DNA from: Acestrorhynchus altus
Taxonomy: Eukaryota > Chordata > Actinopteri > Characiformes > Acestrorhynchidae
Assembly: GCA_034509495.1 (NCBI GenBank)
Contig: CM067518.1
Location: forward strand, 6,173,028-6,237,027
Reading direction: 5' to 3'
Length of the DNA: 64,000 nucleotides
Shown: positions 26,578 to 41,000 of the stretch, one piece after another
Numbering within the stretch: position 1 is the stretch's first letter
Layout of the letters: the number at the start of each line of letters is the position of its first letter
The notes under the pieces: model-generated
The model's input: the letters and a program-made list of their open reading frames with translations, nothing else
Databases searched by the model: none
Told to the model about the DNA's origin: nothing
Translations under genes and position numbers: made by a program

Positions 26578-29500
26578 GTCATTTTGGAGCAATTCTATTG
26601 GCCCATTCATTAAAAAAAAAAATTACCAGGTTCAAAGTATGTGAAAATGGCAAAATGGAGATACAGGGTTTTATTTATTATTATTATTATTATTTTTATT
26701 TATTTTTTTTTTTTTGCATGAACTTGATAATAAGTAGTATTATTTTTTTTATATCAGCACATGCCTACAGGTAAGATAGATGTCTCTGGGATGAAAATGA
26801 ATGGAATTAGCAAAGACATTGTCAGTGTCAGTATTACAGTCTGCAAAATAAAAGTTAAGAGTACTTTGGAGAGATGCTATAGAAGAATTTTTTGCAAATG
26901 AACTTTGTTAATCAGTGACATAAGCAAGTGTGAGATACATTTCAAAGGTTTTTAGAACCTTCACACAACAGAAAGATTCTACAGCACCTTTCTTTTTCAG
27001 GTATAAATTTTGTCACATACGCTTATGTCATCATATGTGTTCAGCACCTACAATTATGAAATGAAATTGCACCATATTCTGTTACAGGTTTTAAGAAATG
27101 ACTAAAATAAATTTTATTTTAATTTATTTTTCATATATTTTTCATACATTTCATATATTTTTCATATATATATATATATATGTTAGGTTTACTTGATCTA
27201 AAGATTCGATAGTTGTTTAGAGTCTCACTTATGTATATGTGTTAATATTGACAGCTGTAGGACAGAGCTATGGAGTGACCCAAATGATACCTTTCACCAT
27301 TCACATGTTTGAGGAGCATATCACATAAACCTGGATGTTTAACTGCAGAAGTGTCATGAAGACATGCACTTTGAATCGGATTATGGACGTCACATTATGG
27401 AGAGGATCCACTGTCCCTCCTTGATTGTCTTTTGCACCTGATATGAGGCTGCCATGTCATGTCCGTGTCCTATAATCAGTCACCCGTGCCGCCCGGGGCT
27501 AAAAGTCAAAGGACTGCTCCGAACTGATGTAACTCCATTGCCTATTTCCCCCGTTGAAACTTCAAACTCCAAGTTTGTGAACAAAGTCCTATCTATCTTC
27601 AGAATAGGGATCTCCGACCACTGACCAAACTCCATTTGTAACCGCTGCCTATTTGTACCTTCTCTTGAATGAGACTTTTTCATTCCCACTGGCTGACCAA
27701 ACAGGACACGGCAGCAATGCCAGGGCCCCAGTGACTGGCAGCTTAAAAAATCTACTTGTCTCAAATGGAATAACACCTTCTTGGGATAACATGTGGAACA
27801 ACACTGGGAATATCTGTCTATTTTGGTGTGGACTACAACAGTGCAGGAGAAATATGGAAGAAAAAAAAAAGATTTTGGAGACAGGTCGAGTGTGGTCATT
27901 TGCTTGCTGCCATTTCATCTGCAAGGCCAGTGAAAAAAGGCAGCGTGGTGGACTGACTGGGGGAGATGGCACAGGTACGTAAGGATAGTGACATGGCGAA
28001 GACCTTGTCAACAGATTGCTATCTGCAAACCACACAGCTTATGCAAGCTCCCCTCAGACTGGCTGCCGGGAAGTAAAACACTATGTTATGGAAACGTTTG
28101 ACTGCTTAGAATTCATTTCAGTTGGGTTAAAGGTGTTGGTGCATTTGTTTGAGACTACAGAAGCAAAACGAAATCATTTGAATTATTTGATACATTTGAA
28201 CGTGATAAGCATGGTCTATGCCCCTCCTCTCCACCAAACTCAGTTTTGAGCCCTTAAAAGCAGGCCTTCTGGGGTGGAATCAGAGTTGGGAAGAAAAGAG
28301 AGAGAATGAGAGCACAAAATAACATCAAGTATTTGGTTTAGAACAGGGGTCACAGACATGTTAAAAGTCATGGAACTAATCTCATTCCTGAGTTGATTGT
28401 ATTGTCAACATTAAACCTTCTACATTGATCAGGGATGTTGGAATTCTCTGCTTATGCAAAGAAACCCCTTTTAGTCGACTGATTCCATCAGTCAGGGTGA
28501 GTAAGAGTGTTTACCCAGTTGAGAATCATACAGTTATCAACTCCACAGAGTAGAGAACTGCTATGTTCACCTTTCATACGACAGCTCTGACGAGCAAAAA
28601 TCTTTCTGCTTGAGTGCTTTCACCACAGAACTGGAAAGACCAAACACTCTTGAACATAAAGGGTTCTTGGGGTGACTTTTTAGAGGACAGTAATCCAAGT
28701 TAGCAGACACATTTGGACCAAATCTGGGCCACTTTTGGTGCAAATGTCCTTTGCTATCTGGGATCTTGTTTCCCTAAAGACATGTTTCAGTTATTTATTT
28801 ATTTCAATCTTATTTAAGCCTTATTTCAAAAAGTATAGCTTGTTTCTTTAGTAAAAGCAATGTTTTTATGTAGAACCATTTAAATTCTTACTCCATCTAC
28901 GATAAAGTATTTCTAGATACTCCTGTATAGAAACTTTTAAGAAAGGGTTAAAAATATAAATTGTAATTCTCCAATTCTCTGTAACTCCAGTCTTACTGGG
29001 ATTTAGTCCACAAACTACACGTTCTTACATTTAGTTTGTACTGACTGAGCTGAAATTCCCTTTTTTGTGTGTCAAGTGTACCATCCAGAAGCTTTGGATA
29101 ATGTTTCCGTCACTGGAGTGGAATTAATATCACTTATTTAACACTCAAAACACTGCAAACAGTGCCCAAATGTTTATGATAGCCTGCATTCTTCAAAAAA
29201 GGTGTTTGGAACAAGGGGAGTTTTGGAAGAATGCCAAAACTTTTGAAATCCTATGGAACCAAAGTATGGAGCCAAAAAATGTGTTTGAGTGAAAATGTCA
29301 AAATGTAACTACGTTTAAATATACTCGACTATACTCAAGTGAAAAGTAAATGTTTTAACAAACAGACTAATAGAGGTTTTGGGAAAAATTAGGAGTTAAA
29401 TCTTGTGCTTTTTCTCTTGGAAATGTAATTGATAACCATGTACCAAACACTAATGTAGTATAGTATAGTATAGTATAGTATAGTATAGTATAGTTTAGTA

Positions 29501-32500
29501 TAGTATAGTATAGTATAGTATAGTATAGTATAGTATAGTTTAGTATAGTATAGTATAGTATATTTCCAACCAAATTTTTAAAGTAGTAGTCCAGGTATAG
29601 GTATTTTTTTTTTCCTGCAGGTCAAATTGTACATAAGTAAGAGTCAGAGACTTTAGAAAACCTCCATATAATTTTCAATGTAAAGCTTCTACACCGCATA
29701 AACCATACACCGAGTCCAAGAACCAGGAACCTGTGTGATAGAACATGTTGTATGTGCTGATTCCCAAAGGAGATTCCAAGACAGAGCCAAGCTCTTCCAT
29801 AACGATTAACTGGCAGAGTTATCTGTGAAGTCCTCACCCATCTTGCTATTTGGAGACTGGGTAATCATAAACCTGTAGGGCCTAATATTGCACAGTCCCC
29901 ATAAAGTATTTCTGTTTAAAACTCAACATCATTGGGTAATAAAGACATTTGCAGGAGGGGGAAGAAGAGGTCAAGTGACATTGTGAGGTTCTCACTTCCC
30001 ATACTCAGTGTCTGCTGATTTCAGCGCAGATTGTTTTTGTCTTTTTTATCACCAGTGCTCATGATAAAGACCGTCCAATGTCAAGTTCTCTTCAATCCGT
30101 GCAATGGCTGATGAGTAATTTAGAAAGCTGAATGTTTCCTGTGAGATGTTTGTCCTGACACCTTGCTGCAATTTACTGGCATTGAAATGGGAGAAAAAAC
30201 AGCCTGCTCTACTTTTGTCATGAAATCATATAAACTCACAGAGCTGTCTGTACATCAAATAAGTAAACAATTGCATCAATAAACATCTAGCGCAATGCTC
30301 TTCGTAAATCAATCACGGCCTCTGATAAGGTTCTTTCAATCATTAATGGTTGTTTTGCTGAGAGTCTGGGCTTGACTGTTGGCCCAATCCAGCTTGCTGG
30401 CTCAGGGATACTGAGTGGACACTTATCACTCATTTCTGTCATCAATGAGATGATAAACTTTCCATCAGAAAGTACATGCAAGCTCAGGAAAATCTACACA
30501 TGCAGATACAGGTTCAACTTTAGCCCAGTTTGTCAGTTTTACAGAATATATTTGTATTTAATTTTAACACTAAACACTACATTTAAAAAGCTAGGCAAGG
30601 TAGAGTTCACTTTTATGTTTGTTTGTTTTTGTTTTAAATAAAAGACTAACTTCAGACACACAAGGATCCACTGTGGTCAGGATGCTGTGGTTGGGGGGCT
30701 TCAAGTAGGCCTAAGTTGTAGGACCATAGCAGTGGCAGGGTAGTTCAATATATTTAAAATCATGCTACTTTGTTAATGAACATTATTTCAACAAGATCTC
30801 CAAAATACACACATATAATATTAAAATGCATCCCAAGAATTCTGTACCATGTACATCGTTTTCACTTTTTTTAAATATATATTAGGGTTTATGGTTTAGG
30901 TTAGGGTCAGGATTGGGTTTTATGATTAAGGTTAGAATTAGAGTAAGGGTTAGGTTTAGTCGTCTGTTTAATGTTAGGGTTAGAGTAAGGATTAGGTTTA
31001 GGTTATATAGTTAAGGTTAGCATTAGAGTAAGGATTAGGTTTTATAGTTAAGATAAGGATTAGACTAAAGGTTAGGCTTAGTCTTATATTTAAGGCTAGG
31101 GTTTGAGTAAGGAATAGGTTTAGGTTTATGATTAAAGTTAGGGGTAGTGTAAGGGTTAGGTTTAGGTTTTCGGGTTAAGGTTAGAGTAATGGTTAGGTTT
31201 AGGTTTAATGGTTAAAGGTTAGAGTTAGGGATATGTTTAGGTTTTATGGTTAAGGTTGGTGTAAGGGTTAGGTTTAGGTTTTATGGTTAAGGTTGGTGTA
31301 AGGGTTAGGTTTAGGTTTCATGGTTAAGGTTGGTGTAAGGGTTAGGTTTAGGTTTCATGGTTAAGGTTGGTGTAAGGGTTAGGTTTAGGTTTCATGGTTA
31401 AGGTTGGTGTAAGGGTTAGGTTTAGGTTTTATGGTTCAGGTTGGTGTAAGGTTAGGTTTAGGTTTTATGGTTCAGGTTGGTGTAAGGGTTAGGTTTAGGT
31501 TTCATGGTTAAGGTTGGTGTAAGGGTTAGGTTTAGGTTTTATGGTTATGGGTAGGTTTAGCTCATTAACAAGCCCTTTCGGAGTTGCAGGAGGTGTATTA
31601 AAGCAGGAAATCCTCTACAATGTGCAGAGCATGTGCAAGCCTTCTGAAAGAAGCAGTGTCAGTAAATGGTGCCCACTCTACAGTTCGTTTTAAATGGTGG
31701 GCATGATGATGATATTTTATCATAATCATTTTGACTGTTATTGTTATTGTGATAAAATTCACATGCTTAAATACTTAAGGCTTCAAAAATGCCTGTGCCA
31801 GTCCTGCCTTCTCACCGCAATTACTGGTCTACATTAGGTTACCAACCCTGCCCCTGGAGAGCTACCTTCCTGCAGGTTTCAACTCCAACCCAAATCATCA
31901 CTAGTTAAAGGACACAGGCCAACTGCCTGGTCTCCTACAGTGAGTTTAGGCCCACTTAGTCCTGTTTAACTGGATGCAGTTTATGGAGGTTCACTGGGAC
32001 AATAGTTTGTTAGGTGTTCTGTTGGGATCATTATTCATATCCAAAAATACCAAACCTTTAATCAAAAAATTTCTAGAAACTCATAGTTTAATCAGTTTGT
32101 GATGCTACAGAGTCATAGTCTTTGGGTTAACAGTGAATGAAGGCTTCATGGGCAGCCTCTCATTTTGGATCACATTACTGTAAAAGAGATGAGACCAATC
32201 ACAAATCAGAACTTCTTCACCACGGTAACATAAAAAATAGAATATACATCTACCCAACACTACGTTTGAGCACATGGAAATGAGTGAATGTAACCTGCTA
32301 GTTCCCACCTCTGCTGTGAGTCTTCAGTCAACTTTCCATATCGCTGTTGTCCAGTGAAAACCATGTATCTCCATTTCTGTATCTTTCCATTTTCTTCATA
32401 AGTTGAAAACCGTAGCTACTTTGTACACTTTGTAAATAATTCAGATGAATATACATCAAGAGAAACACTCAAAAAGGACTGTTAAGGACTCTTATCTTAC

Positions 32501-34355
32501 ATTAACTTCCATTCAGAATTTTCCTTCTCCTGTAAAGTTGCCATTTTGGATATATATGTTTTCTTATTTGACAGCGACAATATGTTATATCCTTGATGGG
32601 AGAAGACCAGGGGTATGTGTTAACCTGCACCGCATATTCTGTTCACTTATTTGTACCAAGTCTTTCTTCTAAATCAGCACTAACAAGTTATTTTAGTCTA
32701 AAGGCCTCAAAGCCTAAGCCTAACTCTAAACCCATATTTAATATAAACTCTGTCGAGTTTCACAAGATTATCTGTGAGAACATCCGATTCTATAGAAATT
32801 ATAGAACCTATAGATATAAAGAAACTATAGAAAAAAAATATGTAGAGGAGGACTGTAGGCCCAAACTGCAACATAACCTGGCATCTGAAAAACCTGAAAA
32901 GTGATTGTCTTGGATAGGATGAAATGATGGGAGCGTCTGCTGTCTTTTGCTCATGTACAGCAGCGCCATCATGTGGAAAGAATAGGTTTAACCACTGTGT
33001 GTGTCATTTGGAGCCACTTCACCTAAACCCTTGGCTGCAGTGACCACAGAGTGTCCAGTGTGAAAAAGAAAAGCAGATTTTAGCCAAATATTTGAAAGTG
33101 ACATTACAGGGTAAAAAGCAGACGGAGCTTCCCAATCAAATAACTTTTTGGCTGGTTTTGTTCAAAATTAAGTAAGTTTAAGTAGGTTTAAGAGTAATAT
33201 TTCATTTAAAATTAGAATTTGAGTGGAAAACTATTTCAGATTGCCTTGTAAGATTATCCGTTTCTCATTCTCAGTTTTCTGTATTTTCATGACTATTTAT
33301 ATTGTAGCTTCTCATTGAAGGCATCAAAACTATGAATGAACACATGTGGAATTTTGTATTTAACAAAAAAAGGTGAAATAACTGAAAGCACGTTTCATAT
33401 TCTAGTTTCTTCAAAATAGCCACCCTTTGCTCTGATTACTGCTTTGCACATCTATTCATTCATAGTTTTGATGCCTTCAGTGAGAATCTACAATGCAAAT
33501 AGTCATGAAAATACAGAAAACGCATCGAATGAGAAGGTGTGTCCAAACAGCCAGACATTAAAGATCTCACCCATGGGGTCTTAATGTCCTGAGAGGTGTG
33601 AACTTACAAAGCACTTCAGTGTGATTATAAACCGATGCAACTGAATGTTGTAGCGAGATAAGAATAGGGGAACCACATCACCTGTATGTCTTTCTTCTCT
33701 GAATTCCATGGAAAAACATGCAAAAAGTGCTCTACAACAAATAAAACCCAGCCTGGATCAGACTTGGAAATATTATTATTAATACTATTTTATATAATAT
33801 TAAAAAGGGAACTTACAACAATGTGGAAACCTTTTTGGTGTTTAGAACCATTTTTAAAAAAAATAAAATAAATAAATAAAAGTAGTGTTATATATGACCA
33901 TTGCTGTAACAATGTTGTGTACAGTAATGTAACAATAAGGGTTGTAACCCTTTTTCAACCATACATAACGTTTTAAGGTTTTCCAATATAAACCCTTAAT
34001 AACAAGAATTTAAACATATATTCTTTAATTTTTGGTGTATAGAACCATTTTTATAGGGCATTTAAATGTACGCTCTAATCAAGAAGGGTTCTACATAAAT
34101 CTGAAATTACACTATTTGGCTAAACAAAAGTTTACAAAAGTTCGAACATTTTTACAAAGTTCTCAACTAACAATATGCAAGTTTTGCCATTTTGCCATTA
34201 CACACTCTTAATTAAATAATCTACACAGAAAATAGGTTGTAACAATAATGTGTAGAATAATGTAATAATAAGGGTTATAACCATTTTTGTACCTAGAACC
34301 TTTTTGAAATTATTTATCATATTTGTTTGTACTTAGACTCATAGTTAGACTCATA

Positions 34356-34394
<39 letters not shown>

Positions 34395-35025
34395 AAGAAA
34401 TGTTTAATCAGGAGGCAGAATCATTTAAGCACTAAAAGTTAATTTAAGCATTACACTTGAACCTGTTTTTTACATGGTAGAAAACTAATATTTCAACACA
34501 ATAACACACTAACACAGGTTTTAAACACCCAAAAGGTCCTTTGAGTTTTCACAGCTACGTAGTACCAACACCTTTACTAAAAACCTTTGCAGGAACCCTT
34601 TTTAATGCTGAGGTGTGTTTTTATATGTTCTTCATTGGGAAAAACCATTGAACATTTAACACCTTGGATATCCAGAGTGAAACACTTTCTCACGGTAAGA
34701 ATTTTCAGATCAGTGCTAAACTTCTTTCCTCTGAGCTGAGCCTCAGCTGTGGCTGGCACATGCCACAGTGCTGAGAATGCCTTGCTGTAAACAAACACTG
34801 TACAACACACAGCACCATAACCTTCCCACAAGAGTCCTGCCACCCCCATGCCCCAGAGGGCTATATGTGAATATGAGTCGCAGCAGGCCTGTACCTGGAG
34901 TGGTGCTGAAGTGGCCAGTGCCATGTTCTCCATACATCCTGCTGTGGCCCGAGCTCCAACAGCGACTTCAGGCTCCACGGCCTTCCCTGTGCTGCCCATT
35001 CAAGCCTCAGGGGCACGGGTGGGTG

Positions 35026-35089
<64 letters not shown>

Positions 35090-38000
35090 CTACTGCTTTC
35101 TCTCTGCAGCATACACATACACCCACTCACCAGCAGTGAACCTAATCCCTTAATGCCTGTCACAATGAGATTTGATTGGAGGCTTGAGTTCATGGCCTAA
35201 AAGTGTCAACTATACACAACAGAATTCTCCCTCACACACCTTCAGTTCCTCAGTGTTCAGGTACCAGCTCAGCCCATGACACACCTGCACTGACCTGACA
35301 GTTTATTGGATACATCTTGGACCAGCAATCACAGGTGCACTTTGTAGGTTCACAGCACTGGTCTACAATCTTCTTTGATTTACAAGCTACCTTACTACAG
35401 GTTTCAACTTCTTCCCAAATCTAAGACACTTCATTTAAACAGCAGGGACTTCTGGATCAGGTGGGGTGAATTAGGGATGGATCCTGTGTGGTTGCTGGAA
35501 GGTAGCACTTCAACCACCGGTTTACAATGACGTATTGTAACCAGTCTGCTACTATATTGTTGTAACCTCATCCAACAAAGGAAATCTTTGGACAATTTTC
35601 TGGTCCTGTAGCTCCACTGGCTGGCCCACTTTGGTGATTTTCCTGCTCAAACACACCTGCTTAACCTGGCTGTTAATAGAAAAAGTTAAAATAAAATGTG
35701 TTTGAACAGGTAGGTCAACAAACTGTGCTGGACAGAAACAAAAGAACCCTGAAGAACCTATGACCCTTAGTGATGTACTACCGAAAACACACACATTGTT
35801 TGTAGTGATGCACGTTGACATTAGAAACATAACAGATAATTTCTTAAAAACTCATTTTCAGCATGAGACAGATGTTCCATTGTAACCAACTGTTACATCT
35901 TCAACGGTTGTATCTTCAGCTGATATTTGATTTTGTGTTGAAGTGGGCCACTGCCCTCCAGGTTGCACATTGCAAAATCTCCAAGATTTCGACACTACTC
36001 CAATTCCAGATTGTGTGGAAATGTTCCCATGGGAATGAATGGGGCAAAAACATTTGTGCCTTAAACAAAACCAACCAAATGGGTTTCCACAGCAACCACT
36101 TGGCAACATAGTAGCAAGTGCCAAGCAACCACCAGGTGAGACCCTAGCAGCTATTAACAACATTATGGCAAATTCCTAAATCTTCATAATAGTCACCCAT
36201 CTAGCATCCACTTAGGAACACCATAGTAACCAACTTGCAGCGACTTAGCAACACTGTAACATCCATTTGCGATATCATAGCAACCACTTAGGAACACAGC
36301 AGCAATTAACTTTGATATACTAGCAACCACCTAGCAGCACCATGGCAAACACCTACGAACCACCATGGCCAGTAAGTGAACCTTCAGGGAACAAGATTCA
36401 ATCCCAGTAGGCTTCATTATTGTCCCACCTGGCAATGGAATCCATCTCTGCCTGGAGCAACAATACAGAGAATAAAGTCCTAGGTTCCATCATCATCAAA
36501 GACCTTATACTGTAGACTTAGACAACAATCATCATGAAAAAGCTCAACATGGACAGTTCTTTCTGTTTGTTGTGGAAATTCATCCACCTCTCAACCAGTT
36601 CTTTCTCAGTTCCACAGGTCCATCATTGCTAATCATATCCTTAACTGGCTTTCTTTTAAAATACCAAATTTCAGTAGATACCTACTGCCTAAAGTAGAAA
36701 GGGTCCTAAATGTAAAACCTTCATCAATCCAGGAACTGTAATGTAAAAAGGTCACAGTAAACTCAGTATTGTTCCAGAATCTCCTGATACCCCTCCCCTA
36801 AAACCAGTTTTACTCTTTGATCCAGTGGTGGTAACACTTCATAACAAGCCACCAACAATAAATAAGCTGAACTGACCTTCTCTTTACTGTGTAGTGTTTA
36901 TTAATAGCTGCTAACCCAATGAACACTGACTGATGTGAGATCCATGGAGGCCCAGTATTGGACAAGTCGAGTCCAAAAACTAGTTGTTTGGGTGAAAACA
37001 CATCCTATGCTGATAAGCCAGTTGATTAACCAGCTTAGGTTTTGACCATTTTTGTTTATTCTTTATTTGACCTTTGATGGATTTGCTTGTCTATCAGCAT
37101 GACCAACTTGACCAAGCAGGCTGTCAAACTGGTCTAATTGGTTATACTAGTTGGGTTGAGTTGGTCAACCAGTCAAACTGGTCATGCTCTAACAGATAAT
37201 AACTTTAAATGATTCTTGATCGGTTATGTTATTGGGGAGAGGGCCCACAAGATCTGCAGTTCTGGAGATAGTCTGGCCCAGTTGTCAAAATGGTTAGGAG
37301 ATCCTTATGACTGTTTACTTGCTGTCTAATATACAGTGTATGTCCATTTTTTTGTGGATACCCCTTATGAAACAATGCTTTTTGACCAAATAAAAACAGT
37401 TGGGCATAGAATAAATAATTAGAACTCATGACTGCATTAAATATTTGTACATGGTCTGTACTGTACAGAACCCTCTTCATTTAGAGTGTGCACTGCATTA
37501 ATGTGCTTTCCAAACCACATACAGTATGTGCATGTTATAAGTACCTTGGTATCTTGTAAACCTGGTAACTGGGAAAATGTTTTGTATCTTGGCAATAAAT
37601 GTGTTCTTGAAACTCATGAGCCATACACCAATCAGCCACAACATTTGCACCATCATATAGTAGGCAGCAGTCAGCCTTTGAAGCATGAAAAGCAGGACAA
37701 ATGGACATAAACAAGGACCTAAGATACTTTAAATTCAAAGTATGTCCAAAACATCAAGCAGGTCTTGTGGGGTGTTGCTGATGTGTTGATGATATACAGT
37801 GAAAGAAAGGACAACCAGTGAACCAACAACAACAACAAGGTCATGAGAACCCAATGCTCACTGATGCTCATGGACTTGGACCTGCTTTAAAATCTTGATG
37901 CCAGATAGAACAGGATTTAGGGATCCTGTGCAGTCCATTGTCTTGAATGGTAAGATCTGTTGTGTATGTCTTTGGATGAAATGTAAACAAGGGTGCTTGA

Positions 38001-41000
38001 TTTTAATGTTTAAATTGTGTCTTGGTCATATGCTTTTCTTTACATAAACAAAGCTACAATCATAAAGCAGGTCAGGCACAAGTTACATTAGTAAACAAAC
38101 ATCTTTCATCACACTAACATATCTGCCAAACCCCACTTATTGATTTTACTAATTTATTAATGTTGTTCTTGAGTGATGTCATGTGAGAAACTGCTCTCTA
38201 ACAGCAAACGAAGGTTTTTTAAACGATACTCAAGTTTAAGAGATGCATACAGTAAAGCACTGGAGTTCTGAGAAAGGCTAGACCTGGCAACCCTGTCAGT
38301 CATTCACTACAGCCAGAGCATCTAAAGAATCTCTAAACAGCTCAGCAGCAAGCTTGAGCCAGCAGTAGTAGAAATTAATCAAACATGGACAAAATAATCA
38401 AGAGAAAGAGCTTCATTTTCAGCAGAGGCCGTAACAGCATGAGTCCTCACCACTGATAAATATTAGTTTGCGGTCTAACAGAACCCTTGAGATAGAGCTC
38501 TGGTTAATCTGAATATTAATAAAGTTTTACCAACGGAGGACTAAAATGTTAGATGTAGTATGATTAAAGGTGTTAAGATTAGTAGTTCAGGTTTTTTGCC
38601 AAATTTGTACATTACCTATATTATTTAACTCAGACCTCAATGTTTATAGGGGCCAAACTTTAACTTAGTCCACAATTATTATGTTTTTCCCACAGAATGT
38701 ACTGATTATTTTGGGAATTGTCAGGAAACACGAACAACGCAGGAAGGCAGAAGCGGAAATACTTGCACGGTTGTGGATTTAATAAAGAAAACGGTTTGCA
38801 AAACAGACTACAAATACACAGACTACCAGTAGCAACACTAACATGACAATAGACTAATACAGTAATACAAGTAGACAAGACAAGAAGACTGACAAGGACG
38901 ACTGAAACAGAAGGACTTATATAACTGGACATGATTACCACATCTGGACTTAATGCAACAAGAGACACGTCTGGGAATGGGCAGAGAGAAGATGTGCTCA
39001 GTAGCAGGAGGGGAGACAAACAAAACAAAGACGAGAGCAGAGATGAATAGGACAGGTACGTGACAGGAATTCTGTCTAAGATGGCTTGAAAGAGAGTTCA
39101 AATTGCTGCTGTAAATGAGCAAATAAATCTTCAGAGACATACATGGTTCTGGACATTTGGGCTAAAGCCTAAAACGTCTGACTCCGCCCCTACTCAACCA
39201 GCCGACTTTGATTAATGACATCACTGATGATGTCACTGACCCAGATATTGGGCTATACAGGAAAATGAGAAAGGAGGAGCTGTTCGCCCTTTTCTTTGCT
39301 CAGAATAAAAGTCCTGAGACAGGGTAATAAAAAATAATAAAAGCCACTCAGGTTGCTTTATTAATTTTATTTGGGCTACTGTCAAGTCTACTTATTATTA
39401 GAAATATCCATGTCAATCTAATCATTACAAAAAAACTCATTAAATTTCTTCCATTTTCAGCTCAAAAACACACTTATTTACTTTTTTATTTATAATGTAT
39501 AATCATTTAATGTTATATTTGTGTGTGCACTTATATTATTATATTAAATATAATATAATTAAATTATACTTATATTCAATTATTTATTTGTGCATTTATT
39601 TCTTCATTTGTATATTTATATCAAGCCATTTATTTTTACGTCGATTCACAATAAGCTGAACACTCGGAATGATCAGTTCCCAACAGGAGATGTACAGTGA
39701 TTTTTTGTTGTTGTTGTGATAAGCATCTCAAATGAAGACATGAAGACAATATGAGGAGCCTAGGATCCCCTATGTATAACAATATCAGACATGTGTGACT
39801 GTCTCCTAGAATTTCTTTTCTAACTTCTTGGTGAATAAAAGTACATCCATCTACAAAATAATCTCACACAATCTAAAGGTTAAAGTCATCCTTTACTTGC
39901 TTAACTAGTTACAGGAACAGATGTTTAGATCAGGAATGCACAAACCTTTGCATGTCACATTTTCGGTCAAGTCACATTTACTAGTCAACCATCTGTTCTG
40001 ATTTACACAACCTGGAATGCAATATGAGTACTGTTTACACATGACAACACCAAAAGGCATTAACCACACAATCTATATTTATATATATTTATATTTAGAA
40101 CAATTAGAACAAAAGTCTCATCGCATAATCAGTCTTGAATCCTTCAGGGCCCAGTTTCCCAAGAGCTTAAGATCATCTGAATTGGTAAAGAGAATGCTTG
40201 TTTTTGTGATGGAGGATTTTAGGAGAACATCTCAACTGAAGAAAGCTCTAATTGAGCATTAGGCTCTGTAATAACTTTCAGTGGGTTTTCTCTACAAAGG
40301 CCAAGGAGGTGACTCTCCCTCCCCCTTCCTTCTCACCATCCTTCAGAAAGTCAAACACACCCAGCTTTATTTTTAAAGTGACCCTATTGATCTGGAACAG
40401 AAACCTCCAACACCTAGAAGTGAGCCATTGTGTGTGATCCACTTTTAGCAGCATTCCTCATGCTTTCCATGTGTGTTGGGGGAGAGGTGAGCAGCTTGTT
40501 GATTCTAGTTCCTGATTTCTTCAGGCCCCGTCACGTATAGGATCTCTGAGGCGACAGTCTCAGCTGTTGGACCTCCTCCACTGAGTCATTCAGCATTTTC
40601 AGGGCAAACACAGCTCCTCGCTTTGGAGCTGTTCGATTGCTCTTGTTGTGTTTACTTTTGCCAAACACCCCTGCTAACTCTGCAGGGCCGCTATTTGTCC
40701 AGGTTGTAACGGCTGGGCAATTAGTTCAAGCTGGTTCTTGCTGTAAGCTTCTCATGGAAGTGGGAGACCTGCATGATGGCTGTCTTTTTAACCCTTTGTT
40801 GCCATTAACTCCGAAATCAGTGTGGTACAGTCAGTCTTGTACTTGTGCATTCCAAAGCTGAGGGGCAGAGGAATAAAAATCAGCTCCTATCATATGGCCA
40901 TTAGGTGGGCTGGATCAGAATTCATAGGCTGTAAATTCTGGAATATAATCCAAAACATTTCCATGAATAGATTGAAAATTTGAGTAGAATTTTATAGTTA

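Noticed and set aside
27480..28035. Overlapping 109-139-codon frames as protein genes
   Set aside because: No family motif, no splice or start context, and frames on both strands overlap. Composition explains their length.
29456..31560. CRISPR-like or regularly spaced repeats
   Set aside because: Both arrays are head-to-tail tandem repeats without unique spacers, in a eukaryotic genome.
34577..35153. Overlapping frames around 34.6-35.2 kb as genes
   Set aside because: Frames on both strands run into the (GT)n repeat, and none shows a conserved domain or splice structure.
38660..39140. Hydrophobic minus-strand frame of 122 codons as a membrane protein gene
   Set aside because: The plus strand is purine-rich and resembles dispersed repeat sequence, which makes the complement look Leu/Ser/Phe-rich. 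No start context or homology could be recognised.
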